From the NCBI GenBank assembly GCA_022567135.1, contig JADFHP010000006.1, positions 1 through 43,567 on the forward strand: 43,567 nucleotides of DNA. The letters are read 5' to 3'. The position numbers and the translations under genes are program-made. Below are positions 18,031-27,990 of this stretch, one piece after another; the first letter of the stretch is position 1; each line of letters begins with the position of its first letter. The notes beneath the pieces were generated by a model. That model saw only the letters and a program-made list of their open reading frames with translations. It was not told where the DNA came from and searched no databases. Source of the DNA: Chloroflexota bacterium (GTDB taxonomy: Bacteria; Chloroflexota; Dehalococcoidia; Lucifugimonadales; Lucifugimonadaceae).

Positions 18031-18142
18031 CACCGGGACCCGCCATTCCCCGAATCTCGTATCTGCAGGGCCCGCTCTGGCCGGTAGGCGCGATATAGAT
18101 TCGGTTCTGGGCAGCGAGAGGGCGAAAATCAGAAACTGGTTC

Positions 18143-19411
18143 TTGCTCGGAGCCGCCGCCGCGGTCATGGTTCCGGCGGTCCTGTTCCGGCTATTTTTTG
18201 ATCTCGGCGAGCCGTGGCAGGAATCCCTCATCTTCGGGATTGGGATCGTCGGCGCTGCATTGCTGCTGGCGTGGGCGGCCGAAGCGGCGCAGGTCGAGAT
18301 TTCTGCCGGCCTGGCGATTGCGCTGGTCGCCCTGCTCACCGTTCTGCCCGAATATGCGGTCGACATGACTTTCGCGTGGAAGGCCGGCACCGACCCCGCG
18401 CTACCCGCCTTTCTCGCCGACGCCACCGGAACTGTTCCCGAGCCGGGCTCCCTCGCGTTGCCGGCCGCCAACCTGACCGGGGGAAATCGGCTTTTATCGG
18501 GCTTGGGCTGGCCAATTATCATTCTTCTTTTCTGGTGGCGGCGCAGGCAGTACGTTCACCTGACGAAAGAGGTGTCCCCGGAGATCATCGTGCTCGGGCT
18601 GGCGGGCCTTTATTCGATATTGATCTTCGCCAGGGCCGAGATTGCGCTCTGGGATGCCGCCGTCCTGTTCATCCTCTTCGGCGTGTATCTGTGGCTCATC
18701 TCGAAACCCGGTGGGGAACAGGAAGGGGAGATGTTCGGTCCTCCGGGCGTGATCGTCGCGTTACCAAAGATACGACGCAGGCTGATCATCATTGCTCTGT
18801 TCGCGGGTGCGGGCGCTGTGGTCGGGATCGCCGCCGAGCCGTTTGCAGATGGGCTCGTTGAGACCGGCAAGCAGTTCGACATCAGCGAGTTTCTTCTCGT
18901 CCAGTGGGTCGCCCCCCTCGCTTCGGAATCGCCGGAGATACTCGTCGCCTCCATCTTCACCCTGCGTGGCAATCCCATGTTTGGAATGGCGGCACTGATC
19001 TCTGCTGCTGTCAACCAGTGGACTCTGCTTGTCGCTTCGCTGCCGATAGTGTTCAGTCTTGGTCTTGGTGAAGCGCACTCATTGCCACTGAACAGCCAGC
19101 AGCAGGCAGAGATATTTCTGACCCTGGCCCAGATCCTGTTCGCCGTCACGCTCGTTTCCAAGCTCCAGGTCGGTTGGGTGGGGGCGGCTTTTCTGTTCGT
19201 AATATTTGTCGGGGCAATCGTCACTCAGGTAATTTTCGAGGAGGTGGTCCCCAACCACGATGTCGGGGTGTTCTTCAGATACGCATTCGGTGTCACCTTC
19301 CTGGTGCTGGCCGCAGTAATGATGGCTTATGACCGGCGGCATCTGTGGGGGATCAGAGATCGGTCCGTAGAGTTTTACGAAGCTCTGAGGGAACGGGCAG
19401 GAGTCACTTGA
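18143..19411 (+). CDS. Sodium/calcium exchanger (CaCA) family membrane protein
   Basis: LLTVLPEYAVDM (alpha-1-like) and APLASESPEILVASIFTLRG (alpha-2-like) repeats, multiple hydrophobic segments. Confidence 0.82.
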   Translation: MLGAAAAVMVPAVLFRLFFDLGEPWQESLIFGIGIVGAALLLAWAAEAAQVEISAGLAIALVALLTVLPEYAVDMTFAWKAGTDPALPAFLADATGTVPEPGSLALPAANLTGGNRLLSGLGWPIIILLFWWRRRQYVHLTKEVSPEIIVLGLAGLYSILIFARAEIALWDAAVLFILFGVYLWLISKPGGEQEGEMFGPPGVIVALPKIRRRLIIIALFAGAGAVVGIAAEPFADGLVETGKQFDISEFLLVQWVAPLASESPEILVASIFTLRGNPMFGMAALISAAVNQWTLLVASLPIVFSLGLGEAHSLPLNSQQQAEIFLTLAQILFAVTLVSKLQVGWVGAAFLFVIFVGAIVTQVIFEEVVPNHDVGVFFRYAFGVTFLVLAAVMMAYDRRHLWGIRDRSVEFYEALRERAGVT

Positions 19412-22305
19412 GTACGGCAACCGCAGCGGAAAGGGACCAGCTCAGGGCCGAGCTTGAAAGGGTGGTCTCGGGCGAGGTGCGCTTCGACAGCTACACCCGG
19501 GCGATCTACGCGACAGATGCGTCCATCTACCAGATGGACCCGGTGGGAGTGGTGCTGCCGCGCGACGCGGCGGACGTGCAGGCGGTGATCGAGACGTGCA
19601 GCCGGCATAAGGTTGCGGTGTTGCCGCGCGGCGGCGGGACGAGTCTATCCGGACAGACGGTGAACCACGCTGTCGTGATCGACTTCTCCAAATACATGCA
19701 CGACGTTCTGGAGATCAACCCCGAAGAGCGGTGGGTACGGACACAGCCGGGGATCACGCTCGATGAGTTGAATCGCCGGGTTCAGCCTCACGGCCTCATG
19801 TTCACGCCGGATCCCAGCACCTCCAGCCGCGCGAACGTTGGCGGGGCAATGGGCAATAACTCGTGCGGCTCGCATTCGATCATCTACGGCAAGACCGTGG
19901 ACCACGTCCTGGAGATGGACGTGACGCTGTCAGACGGGGCTCAGGTTGTCTTCGGCCTGCGGGAGGGAGCGGCCCTGGAGTCCATCCTGGCCCGTGATGG
20001 GCTGGAGGGAGATATCTATCGGGGGGTCCGAGAGATCTCGGCTCGCGCCTCGGCTGCAGTTGAAGAGAGGTTCCCGAAGATATTGCGCCGCGTAGGCGGC
20101 TACAACATCGACCGCACCCAGGACCCGTCATCACTCGATCTGACTCAGGTTCTGGTCGGGTCCGAGGGTACGCTGGCCGCGTTCACAGCGGCGAGATTGA
20201 ACCTGGTGCCGATTCCGAAGCATAAGGTCCTGGGAGTGGTTCATTTCAACGGCCTGATCGAGTCGATGGAAGCGACGGTCGCGATCCTCGAAGAGTCGCC
20301 GTCGGCAGTCGAGCACGTCGGCTCAATGATCATCAGCCAGGCGCGGCAGTCGCTGGGCTTTTCGCGTTCGCTCGGGTTCTTGCAGGGCGAGCCAAGTGAC
20401 GTTCTGGTGGTGGAGTTCAGCGGCGACGATGCAGGCGAAGTGAAGGCGAAGCTCGACGGGCTCGTGGCGAGCCTTGAGCGCAAGAAGCTTGGCTACGCGA
20501 CGACAAAGCTCTATGCAACGGCCGAGCAGAATCAGGTCGCAGATTTTCGGCGCGCAGGTCTCGGCCTGCTGATGAGCGTTGAGGGCGAGGCCAAGCCGCT
20601 GCCGTTCGTGGAAGACACGGCAGTATCTCCTGAGAAGCTCCCCGAGTATGTTGCCCGGTTTGACGAAATCGTCAAAAGCCATGGGACCGAGGCGGGCTAC
20701 TACGGTCACGCCAGCGTCGGCTGCATGCATATCCGTCCGCTGGTGAACATTAAATCGATCGATGGCATCGAGAAGATGGAGGCGATTGCCGGGGACATCG
20801 CCGATCTCGTGCTTGAGTTCGGTGGAGCGTTTTCCGGCGAACACGGCGATGGCATTGTGCGCGGCTTCTGGACGGAGAAGATGTTCGGGCGTGAACTGAC
20901 GCAGGCGTTCCGGGACGTCAAGAAGGCGTTTGATCCGAAGGGCATCATGAATCCGGGCAAGATTTTCGATACCCCGGATATAAAGGACAACCTGCGATTC
21001 GGTGACGCGTATCGCACGGCCCCGGTGGCCACGCGGATGGACTTCACATCGGAGGGCGGCTTCGCGGGCGCGGTGGAGATGTGCAACGGGGTTGGCGCCT
21101 GCCGGCAGTTGGACGCGGGGGCGATGTGCCCGTCTTACATGGCGACACGCGAGGAGGAGCACTCCACGCGCGGCAGGGCCAACGCGCTGAGATTCGCGCT
21201 GTCCGGCAGGTTGCCGCTGGAAAACCTGGCATCGAAGCGGATGATGCAGGTGTTAGACCTCTGTCTCGGGTGCAAGTCTTGCAAGGCGGAGTGCCCGTCC
21301 AGCGTCGATATGGCGAAGATCAAGTACGAATACCTCTATCAGTACTACAAGACCCGGCGCGTGCCGCTGGGGTCACGAATTGTCGCCGACATCCACCGGC
21401 TGAATGCCCTGGCTGCGCCGATTGCGCCGCTTGCGAATGCGGCGAATCGGTCGCTTCCCGCCCGCATCGTGTTGGAGATAGTCGCAGGGTTCGACCGCTC
21501 CAGGCCGATGCCGAAAGTGGTTCGTCAGACCTTCCAGAAGTGGTTCGACGGACGGAAACCGGCGGGTGTTGGGACGCGCGGGCAGATCGTACTGTTCCAC
21601 GATACGTTCATGAACTTCAACCACCCGAGTATCGGGGTCTCGGCGACTCGTTTGCTGGAGGCGCTGGGGTTCGAGGTTGTGGTGCTCAAGGACCGCAAGT
21701 GCTGCGGCAGGCCGATGATCTCCAAGGGTCTTCTGGACAAGGCCGGCGATAACGCCCGGCACAACGTCGATCTGCTGGAACCGTACGTTCAGAAGGGGAT
21801 GAAAATCGTCGGCTGCGAGGCCAGCTGCGTCTCGGCGATCACGGACGACTGGCCGGACCTGCTCGGCGGCGATGAAAAAGCGAAGAAAGTCGCCGGGGCC
21901 GTTGTCACGATCGAGCAGTTGCTCGTCGAGACCGCGGGTGATGGCGGCCAGCAGATCGAGTGGTCCGACCTGCGGAAAGAGGTGCGATTCTTCGGACACT
22001 GCCACCAGCGTGCGCTGGCTGGAACTGCGGAGTCTGTGGCGGCCCTCAACATGCCGCCCGGTTACGAGGCTAGCGAGATTTCGGCAGGCTGCTGCGGCAT
22101 GGCGGGGTCGTTCGGCTACGAGAAGAGCCACATCGAGGTGGCGACGGCTGCCGGCGAGGACAGGCTGTTCCCGGCGGTGCGGGATGCTTCGCCGGATACT
22201 GAGATAGCGACTTCCGGCGTATCTTGCCGGGAGCAGATCGGCTTCAACACCGAGCGTGAGTCGCGCCATGTGGTCGAGATACTCGCCGACGCCCTGCCCG
22301 ACTAG
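19408..22305 (+). CDS. FAD-linked oxidase / Fe-S fusion protein (GlcD-GlcF/YdiJ-like 2-hydroxyacid dehydrogenase)
   Basis: FAD_binding_4 VLPRGGGTSLSGQTVNHAVVIDFSKYM; CLGCKSCKAECPSSVDM; CCG-domain motifs RKCCGRPM and AGCCGMAGSFGYE; TTG start overlaps the previous stop (TTGA). Confidence 0.92.
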   Translation: MSTATAAERDQLRAELERVVSGEVRFDSYTRAIYATDASIYQMDPVGVVLPRDAADVQAVIETCSRHKVAVLPRGGGTSLSGQTVNHAVVIDFSKYMHDVLEINPEERWVRTQPGITLDELNRRVQPHGLMFTPDPSTSSRANVGGAMGNNSCGSHSIIYGKTVDHVLEMDVTLSDGAQVVFGLREGAALESILARDGLEGDIYRGVREISARASAAVEERFPKILRRVGGYNIDRTQDPSSLDLTQVLVGSEGTLAAFTAARLNLVPIPKHKVLGVVHFNGLIESMEATVAILEESPSAVEHVGSMIISQARQSLGFSRSLGFLQGEPSDVLVVEFSGDDAGEVKAKLDGLVASLERKKLGYATTKLYATAEQNQVADFRRAGLGLLMSVEGEAKPLPFVEDTAVSPEKLPEYVARFDEIVKSHGTEAGYYGHASVGCMHIRPLVNIKSIDGIEKMEAIAGDIADLVLEFGGAFSGEHGDGIVRGFWTEKMFGRELTQAFRDVKKAFDPKGIMNPGKIFDTPDIKDNLRFGDAYRTAPVATRMDFTSEGGFAGAVEMCNGVGACRQLDAGAMCPSYMATREEEHSTRGRANALRFALSGRLPLENLASKRMMQVLDLCLGCKSCKAECPSSVDMAKIKYEYLYQYYKTRRVPLGSRIVADIHRLNALAAPIAPLANAANRSLPARIVLEIVAGFDRSRPMPKVVRQTFQKWFDGRKPAGVGTRGQIVLFHDTFMNFNHPSIGVSATRLLEALGFEVVVLKDRKCCGRPMISKGLLDKAGDNARHNVDLLEPYVQKGMKIVGCEASCVSAITDDWPDLLGGDEKAKKVAGAVVTIEQLLVETAGDGGQQIEWSDLRKEVRFFGHCHQRALAGTAESVAALNMPPGYEASEISAGCCGMAGSFGYEKSHIEVATAAGEDRLFPAVRDASPDTEIATSGVSCREQIGFNTERESRHVVEILADALPD

Positions 22306-22328
22306 TCGCCGGTTGCGCTGTACTTCCC

Positions 22329-22817
22329 TCATATCGCCGTCACATTGGGGTTGCCGGGGGTGTCGCGGCCGCCGAGTCCGTAGCCGATCTGATCGACGGC
22401 GATATTGACCGGTTCGAACGAGGCGATCTGGGTTAGCAGCGCTGCACCAGTCGGAGTGACCGTCTCACCTTCCGGGAAGTCGGGTCCGACGGTGCGGAGC
22501 GGCGCACCCGCCGCGGCGAATATCTCCATGGTGGCGAGGGCGGGAACGGGCAGCACGCCATGCCGGGTTTTTACCATGCCCCTCCCGGCCGGAAAGGTGG
22601 AGCAGAAGACCTGCGCCACACCGAGTTCTTCGAGGCCGCTCAGCACGCCGAGGACGTCGACAAGCGTATCGACTGTTCCGAGCTCGTGCGGCATGTCGTG
22701 GTGATCGCCGGTTCGATGGGCCCGGGCCTCGCCTTCCATCAGCACCGGCACCGGTCTCGAAGGCTCGTTTAGCCCGTAATTCGTCCCTGCGAGTGGACAG
22801 TTTTGCAGAGCGCGCAT
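22329..22817 (-). pseudogene. larC: LarC (DUF111, nickel-pincer cofactor biosynthesis) internal fragment
   Basis: HELGTVDTLVDVLGVLSGLEELGVAQVFCSTFPAGRGMVKTRHGVLPVPALATMEIF...GETVTPTGAALLTQIASF...IGYGLGGRDTPGNPNV matches the LarC core; N-terminal start region and entire C-terminal half absent. Confidence 0.7.
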
Positions 22818-22825
22818 CCTGTCTA

Positions 22826-22996
22826 ACCCCTCTGGCTTTCCTGGATGTGTTCGGCGTGCGGTGCGACCCGATAGACCCAGAAGGCTTTATCTATCTGGCG
22901 CAGGGTCCGGGGCCGGGTTTCGAATTCAACTGGAACTACATCAAAAACAACCTGACTCAGGTCGTTATTTCGGCTGTTTATGGGGCCGATCTGTAA
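22826..22996 (+). pseudogene. C-terminal fragment of an enolase-superfamily (mandelate racemase/MLE) protein
   Basis: PLAFLDVFGVRCDPIDPEGFIYLAQGPGPGFEFNWNYIKNNLTQVVI resembles the ...G.i.vP.GPGLGvEiDWdYi... C-terminus of MR/MLE proteins; no upstream barrel domain. Confidence 0.5.
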
Positions 22997-23072
22997 TTTC
23001 CGCGCGCGTTCTCACCGGGATTCGTTCTTATGAACGCTGTAAGATGCGTGGGAGTTCCCGGAATCTGGCAGT

Positions 23073-23450
23073 TTGGCGGATTTGATCGTGCACCAGCTAC
23101 CTCCACATATGAACAACCCGATGGCCATGGAAGCGGATTCGCGTCTCCGCCGAGAAAGGCTCCGAAAGGGCGGCCTGGGCGGAATGTCCACCAGTACGCT
23201 CATCGTCGTTCTGCCTTTCGCGCTCGTCTTCTGGGGCGCCCGCAGGATATATCGAAAAGCCACCGGCTACACAGCGCCGCCCGAGCCGGCGCCAGAGGTG
23301 CTGACCCGGTCTGATTTGAAGGCTGTGATGGACGATATATGTTCGGGGTCCGGGGCGGAGTTCGACGGTGACGGCAAGTCGGCAACCTGTGACCGCTGCG
23401 GCAAAGTGACCGGTGTGGCGTACGGCAAGCTCATGACGCACGGCTGGTAG
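23073..23450 (+). CDS. Small single-TM protein with C-terminal C3H putative zinc-binding motif, paralog 1
   Basis: RRERLRKGG-TM-RRIYRKATGY...CSGSGAEFDGDGKSATCDRCGKVTGVAYGKLMTHGW; start may be ATG at 23109. Confidence 0.72.
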   Translation: MADLIVHQLPPHMNNPMAMEADSRLRRERLRKGGLGGMSTSTLIVVLPFALVFWGARRIYRKATGYTAPPEPAPEVLTRSDLKAVMDDICSGSGAEFDGDGKSATCDRCGKVTGVAYGKLMTHGW

Positions 23451-23467
23451 GCACAGGCGTATCTCTG

Positions 23468-23809
23468 ATGGCACTCCTTCCCCCATTGCACGATTCGGAG
23501 AATCTGCGGGGGGAGATCGCGTACCGGCGGGAGCGGCTGACGAAAAGGGGCCCGTCGTTCTATTCGACCTCTCGGGTGATATTTATCGTCCCGCTGCTGG
23601 CCGTCTACTGGCTGATTCGAATGTTGTTCAGTCGGGCCACAGGCAGGTCTTTGCCAGGGCCAGAGGTATGGGTCACTGGAGACGGCGACCAATCGGCGAA
23701 CTGCGCCGGCTCCAAACGATCATCGAACGGCGGCCCGCTGGCGCGCTGCAGCGAGTGCGGAAAGTACGTCGGCCTGAGCAACGGCCGACTGCTGGTTCAC
23801 GGCCGATGA
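23468..23809 (+). CDS. Small single-TM protein with C-terminal C3H putative zinc-binding motif, paralog 2
   Basis: YRRERLTKRG-TM-RMLFSRATGR...CAGSKRSSNGGPLARCSECGKYVGLSNGRLLVHGR. Confidence 0.75.
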   Translation: MALLPPLHDSENLRGEIAYRRERLTKRGPSFYSTSRVIFIVPLLAVYWLIRMLFSRATGRSLPGPEVWVTGDGDQSANCAGSKRSSNGGPLARCSECGKYVGLSNGRLLVHGR

Positions 23810-23855
23810 GGCGTATTTACGGCAGTCGCCGGGTCGCTCGCCGGAGCTATTTCCG

Positions 23856-24200
23856 ATGAGGGGAATACCGCCACCAGTAGTGACGTACAGGGGTGAGGCG
23901 CGTCAGCGCATCCTTGCGCCCGAGGGGGCAAAGCCTGCGATTCCGATGATTGCGCTTCCTTTCTTACTGCCCGTATTGCTGCCGTTCTGGGCCGGGAGAT
24001 TCTTGTATCGAAAGATCACCGGCTATGAGCCGCCGCCACCGCAGGATGTGTTCGTGCCCGACCCGGAAGAGCTGGCGTCCGCGATCGACGCCATATGCGC
24101 AGGATCAGGACGCGAGGCTGATTCAGCCGGCGAGGGGTGCCCGGTGTGCGAACAGGACATCGGCGTGATGAACGGACGGCTGCTAACCCATATTCGATAG
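23856..24200 (+). CDS. Small single-TM protein with C-terminal C3H putative zinc-binding motif, paralog 3
   Basis: TM-GRFLYRKITGYEPPPP...CAGSGREADSAGEGCPVCEQDIGVMNGRLLTHIR. Confidence 0.75.
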   Translation: MRGIPPPVVTYRGEARQRILAPEGAKPAIPMIALPFLLPVLLPFWAGRFLYRKITGYEPPPPQDVFVPDPEELASAIDAICAGSGREADSAGEGCPVCEQDIGVMNGRLLTHIR

Positions 24201-24213
24201 TTCAGCAAAAGGT

Positions 24214-25098
24214 TCAGAGACCCTGGTACCAGGCCGCGATCTCTGAGCCGATCAGGTGCGGGTTGTCTTCCTGCAGGTAGTGGATGCCCGGCCCGATATC
24301 GACCGTTTTCAGGTTGGGAAGATTCTCTTTGCACCATTCCACCATTTGCGGCGGAAGGATGCCGCCGGGCGAGGCGTGGAACAGCAGCTTCGGGAGATCG
24401 GACTGTTGTAGCTTCGCTCCGTATGCATCGACCGCTTCCGCTACGTCTGCCGGCTCGCCCTCGATGGGCAGCTCGTTCGGCCATCGCCACACCGGTTTTC
24501 GGCTTTCGGGATCCAGAAATGGCTCCCGGTAAACGTTCATCTCCTCTTCCGTGAGGTCCCTGACCATGGCGTTCGGGAGAACGGCCTCGACGAACATGTT
24601 CTGATTGACGATCATGTCCCAGCCAACTTCAGGCGTGCGGAATCCCCTGAACATCTCCTGGAAGTCGGGCGGAAACGTGTCCCACGACGGGATGGACATG
24701 AGGAGCGCTTCCATCATCGCGATGCCCTTGATATTCGATTCGTTCCGCATCGCGTAGTGGAGGCCAAGACCCGAGCCCCAATCGTGGACAACGAGTGTGA
24801 TGTTCTTGAGGCCGAGGGCTTCTATGAAACCCTCGATGTAGTTCACGTGGTCGAAGAATCGGTACTCGATGTCCGGCTTATCGGATTTGCCGAAGCCGAT
24901 CAGGTCCGGCGCAATGCAGCGGCCGAGAGAGGTCAGGTGAGGGATGATGTTGCGCCAGAGGTACGACGAGGTCGGCTGACCGTGGAGAAACAGGATTGGA
25001 TCGCCTTCGCCTTCATCGATGTAGTGGATGTTTGAGCCCAGCACCTCGATGTACTTCGACTCGAAGGGGAAGGCGGCTGAGATTTCCTGAGTGGTCAC
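24214..25098 (-). CDS. Haloalkane dehalogenase-like alpha/beta hydrolase
   Basis: [35 protein letters not shown] (Asp nucleophile + Trp), [20 protein letters not shown] (His); GTG start at 25096-25098. Confidence 0.87.
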   Translation of the reverse strand: MTTQEISAAFPFESKYIEVLGSNIHYIDEGEGDPILFLHGQPTSSYLWRNIIPHLTSLGRCIAPDLIGFGKSDKPDIEYRFFDHVNYIEGFIEALGLKNITLVVHDWGSGLGLHYAMRNESNIKGIAMMEALLMSIPSWDTFPPDFQEMFRGFRTPEVGWDMIVNQNMFVEAVLPNAMVRDLTEEEMNVYREPFLDPESRKPVWRWPNELPIEGEPADVAEAVDAYGAKLQQSDLPKLLFHASPGGILPPQMVEWCKENLPNLKTVDIGPGIHYLQEDNPHLIGSEIAAWYQGL

Positions 25099-25336
25099 GA
25101 TGAGACTCCAATCGGGGTCGTAAACAAAGTATAGGGATGGCGACCCTACCAGCGGGGTGGGGTAGGTACAACCGGCGCGTATCACCCATGCGGAACCTGG
25201 TCTGTAGGAGAACGATTGCGGCCACGGCGGCGTTACTTCACAGAGGTCCATCAGAGGGAAATCCCTAAAATAGACCGCCACTAACGCCCTCTTATCGGTT
25301 AGTCCCATGTGCCTTCGAGACTGGCGAATGCTTTCC

Positions 25337-26914
25337 ATGCGAAATCGGCGTTTGAACCTCCGGATTGTGTCGGCGCTACTGGTGCTTGCGATTGCAGCGC
25401 TGGCGTGCGGTACCGACGCGGGCGCGCCGGCTGCTGGCGGCACAGCGCTGACCGAGCAGCAGGCGCTGAAAAAAGCCTATGACCGGTCGCATAACAAGCC
25501 ATACGCAAATCTTCAGGGGACTCCCATCTCGGCCTGGGGCGACACGATGACCTACGCCGAGGCGGCCGACTTGATGGGGAACACGATCAGTCCCGATACC
25601 AGTGAGTACGAGCGCAGGAATGACCGTGTCTGGTACATCGTTCTGGAAGGCGAGCTGACCATGACGACGCCCGGCGTGCCGGGTGGATCTGGGTCCACTA
25701 ACGAAGTTGGACGCGGGTTCATGGCGATTCAGTTCAACGTCGACGGGAGTTTTGGCGGCAGTTCATCCAGTCTCGTCGAGACGGATTTCGGCCAGGACGG
25801 CCTGCCTGTTATCGAGATCCCTGATGACCTGGAGTCGATCGTCGTGCCCACTGTGCCGCCCGCTCCCGCCGTAACGGCGGCGCCACCCGCAACACCTGCG
25901 CCGCCTGCGCCCTTCTTCGGGCGGCCGGGTCCTGGCGGGCCGGCTCCATCCGCAGAGGAGCGAACCGCGACCGCGGAGGCGGAAGCGCTGCTTCCTCCAA
26001 CCCCGACCGCCACGGCATTACCGTCGCCAATCGAGGACACGATGAACCTCCTTTACGACGAAGTCGTCAGGCACGTGCTCATCGGCACGGTGGCCGAGTT
26101 TCTCGGCGAAGCAGATATTCCGATCATCGGGCGCGACTCGTCGTTCATCAACGAATGGTGGCGCATCGAGACGGAGGAGTACCTGATGGGCCGTTTTCCA
26201 GAGGCCGAATTCGTCGTCCAGGTCGAGAAGTGGCAGGTGATGGAGGATGGCACCCGAATGCCTCTCCGTTTCCCGTTTTCTATGTTTGAAGGCGAACGGG
26301 TAGTGGTATTCCTGGTGTTCGGGCAGGCATCAAGTAGGCCGCCGCTATCTAGCAGAGTGTTCACGATCCCCCAAACCGGATTCCCGGACGGTGGACCGAA
26401 CGCGGCGATCATGCCGATACGCGACGGGCGATTGACGGTGAGACAGGATGGCGAGCCGGTGGAAGTTGATCTCGCCGAATTTCTCAGGCGGTTCAGCGAG
26501 GTCGCGGTCATCGCCGACCGCTTCACCGGGCCCTATCCGCCGGAAGTGGCCACTGCGCCCACGCCGACGCCAGTCCCGACTCCGCCCGGCGGCGTGTTCA
26601 CGAAAGAGACGCTGGGCCCGGCAATCGAACGCGTGCCCGATGAGTTGAAGCTGGTGATCTCTGAGGATGTCATTGTTGTGTTCAACGATGGCGACCGCGC
26701 GCGAAACTTCTTCTTCAACTTCAACGGGCCCGCGACGGCGTTCCATCTGCCGACGGCGTCGTACTCCGACCTTCGGCCGGAGGAGCCGCCGTCGCTGCGG
26801 TTCGGGGGCACGCGCCACTACTTCACGCCGGAGGCGGCTGGAGCGATCAACCAGGCGATCTACGGGAGCGACGTCGTGATGGCGGCTGTGCGGGCGTTCG
26901 TCACAGCGCAGTAG
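25337..26914 (+). CDS. Secreted lipoprotein with Ala/Pro-rich linkers, hypothetical
   Basis: [24 protein letters not shown] lipobox; [19 protein letters not shown] linker; no family recognised. Confidence 0.72.
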   Translation: MRNRRLNLRIVSALLVLAIAALACGTDAGAPAAGGTALTEQQALKKAYDRSHNKPYANLQGTPISAWGDTMTYAEAADLMGNTISPDTSEYERRNDRVWYIVLEGELTMTTPGVPGGSGSTNEVGRGFMAIQFNVDGSFGGSSSSLVETDFGQDGLPVIEIPDDLESIVVPTVPPAPAVTAAPPATPAPPAPFFGRPGPGGPAPSAEERTATAEAEALLPPTPTATALPSPIEDTMNLLYDEVVRHVLIGTVAEFLGEADIPIIGRDSSFINEWWRIETEEYLMGRFPEAEFVVQVEKWQVMEDGTRMPLRFPFSMFEGERVVVFLVFGQASSRPPLSSRVFTIPQTGFPDGGPNAAIMPIRDGRLTVRQDGEPVEVDLAEFLRRFSEVAVIADRFTGPYPPEVATAPTPTPVPTPPGGVFTKETLGPAIERVPDELKLVISEDVIVVFNDGDRARNFFFNFNGPATAFHLPTASYSDLRPEEPPSLRFGGTRHYFTPEAAGAINQAIYGSDVVMAAVRAFVTAQ

Positions 26915-27788
26915 GCCCTGATAACGCCTCCAGCCGCGCGATTGCGATACCGCGCTCGCCTGCGACGGCGTAGAGCAGGTAGGTGGCGTCGCCGTCCTCG
27001 AAGATGCAGGGATCGCGGAGCTGGTTGACGGGCGGCTCGATGATGCCGCGCGCAGAGGGGGCCAGCGGCTGGTTGGCGCCTTCCCAGTCGAGTTCCGGCC
27101 GCAGCAGCTCGCGGCTGCGCTCCACCGACCAGTCGGTCCAGTCGAGGGAGAGGTCTATCTCGCCTGCGATTATGCTTTCCGGCGGCGTCTCGCCGACCAT
27201 CGTGTAGAAGAGGGTGAGCGAGTCGCCGTTGAGTAGGACCGCAACGTGGCGGGCCTCATCGGGCAGTATTTGCGAGGCGCGCTCGAAGCCGGACCGCCCG
27301 TCTGCGGAACGATAGAGAATCCCGGGCATGCCGATGGCGTAGTGGCGGCCGCGGTGTTGGAAGACCCTGAAGTACGGCGCGCCAAGGACCTCCGGCTGGG
27401 CCGTGAAATTGACGCCGTCAGGAGAGAGCGCGACCCGCGTCTCCTGGCCGGGCGCATCGACGCTCTGCTTGCCGTGGTAGTACATGACGATCTCGCGGCG
27501 GCCGTGATCGACGTGGACGTCCGGAGACGCGATGTGGTCGGTGGCAAACGAGTCGGCCAGCTCCAGCACGCCGGGTTCATAGGTGGTGTACGGACCCTCA
27601 GGCCCATCAGCGTACGCCAGCCTGATGTATGTGCCTTTGTGGTGGCCGAAGTAGAGGTAGTAGCGGCCAAGTGGATTTTCGAGCCACTGAGGGGCGCGGA
27701 TCAGGGACGGGCCATTGATATTGTCGCCCATCCGCTCATCCATGTTGGGCCGTACGATCGGGTTGTCGGGCAGGCGATGCAGGCTCAT
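26901..27788 (-). CDS. Five-bladed beta-propeller (GH43/GH32-like fold) protein
   Basis: MSLHRLPDNPIVRPN, GRYYLYFGHHKGTYIRLAYADGPEGPY, HIASPDVHVDHGRREIVMYYHG, LRDPCIFEDGDATYLLYAVAGERGIAIA. Confidence 0.7.
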   Translation of the reverse strand: MSLHRLPDNPIVRPNMDERMGDNINGPSLIRAPQWLENPLGRYYLYFGHHKGTYIRLAYADGPEGPYTTYEPGVLELADSFATDHIASPDVHVDHGRREIVMYYHGKQSVDAPGQETRVALSPDGVNFTAQPEVLGAPYFRVFQHRGRHYAIGMPGILYRSADGRSGFERASQILPDEARHVAVLLNGDSLTLFYTMVGETPPESIIAGEIDLSLDWTDWSVERSRELLRPELDWEGANQPLAPSARGIIEPPVNQLRDPCIFEDGDATYLLYAVAGERGIAIARLEALSGPTAL

Positions 27789-27990
27789 CTCGCGGTCCAG
27801 GGTTTTCCTCCGTGTGAGTTCGGTGACATATCCGGTTGTTGCGGCGCGGCCCATCGTAGCCTCGGATCGTTCCGGCGGCCAGGTGTTCGACGAGGCCGTG
27901 ATCCTCCCCTGGCCATCTGGTGGGTTGCGCCGCGCGCAGCCGGGTCAACGGGCGTAGACTCTCCGCCACCAGCGGCGTTCGCATGGGGAG

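Noticed and set aside
20323-21162. 279-aa minus-strand ORF inside the FAD/Fe-S gene
   Set aside because: Antisense shadow of a well-supported CDS; composition (Arg/His-rich) typical of GC-rich reverse frames, no motifs.
21373-22332. 319-aa minus-strand ORF
   Set aside because: Antisense to the GlcF-like half of the fusion gene; no recognisable domains.
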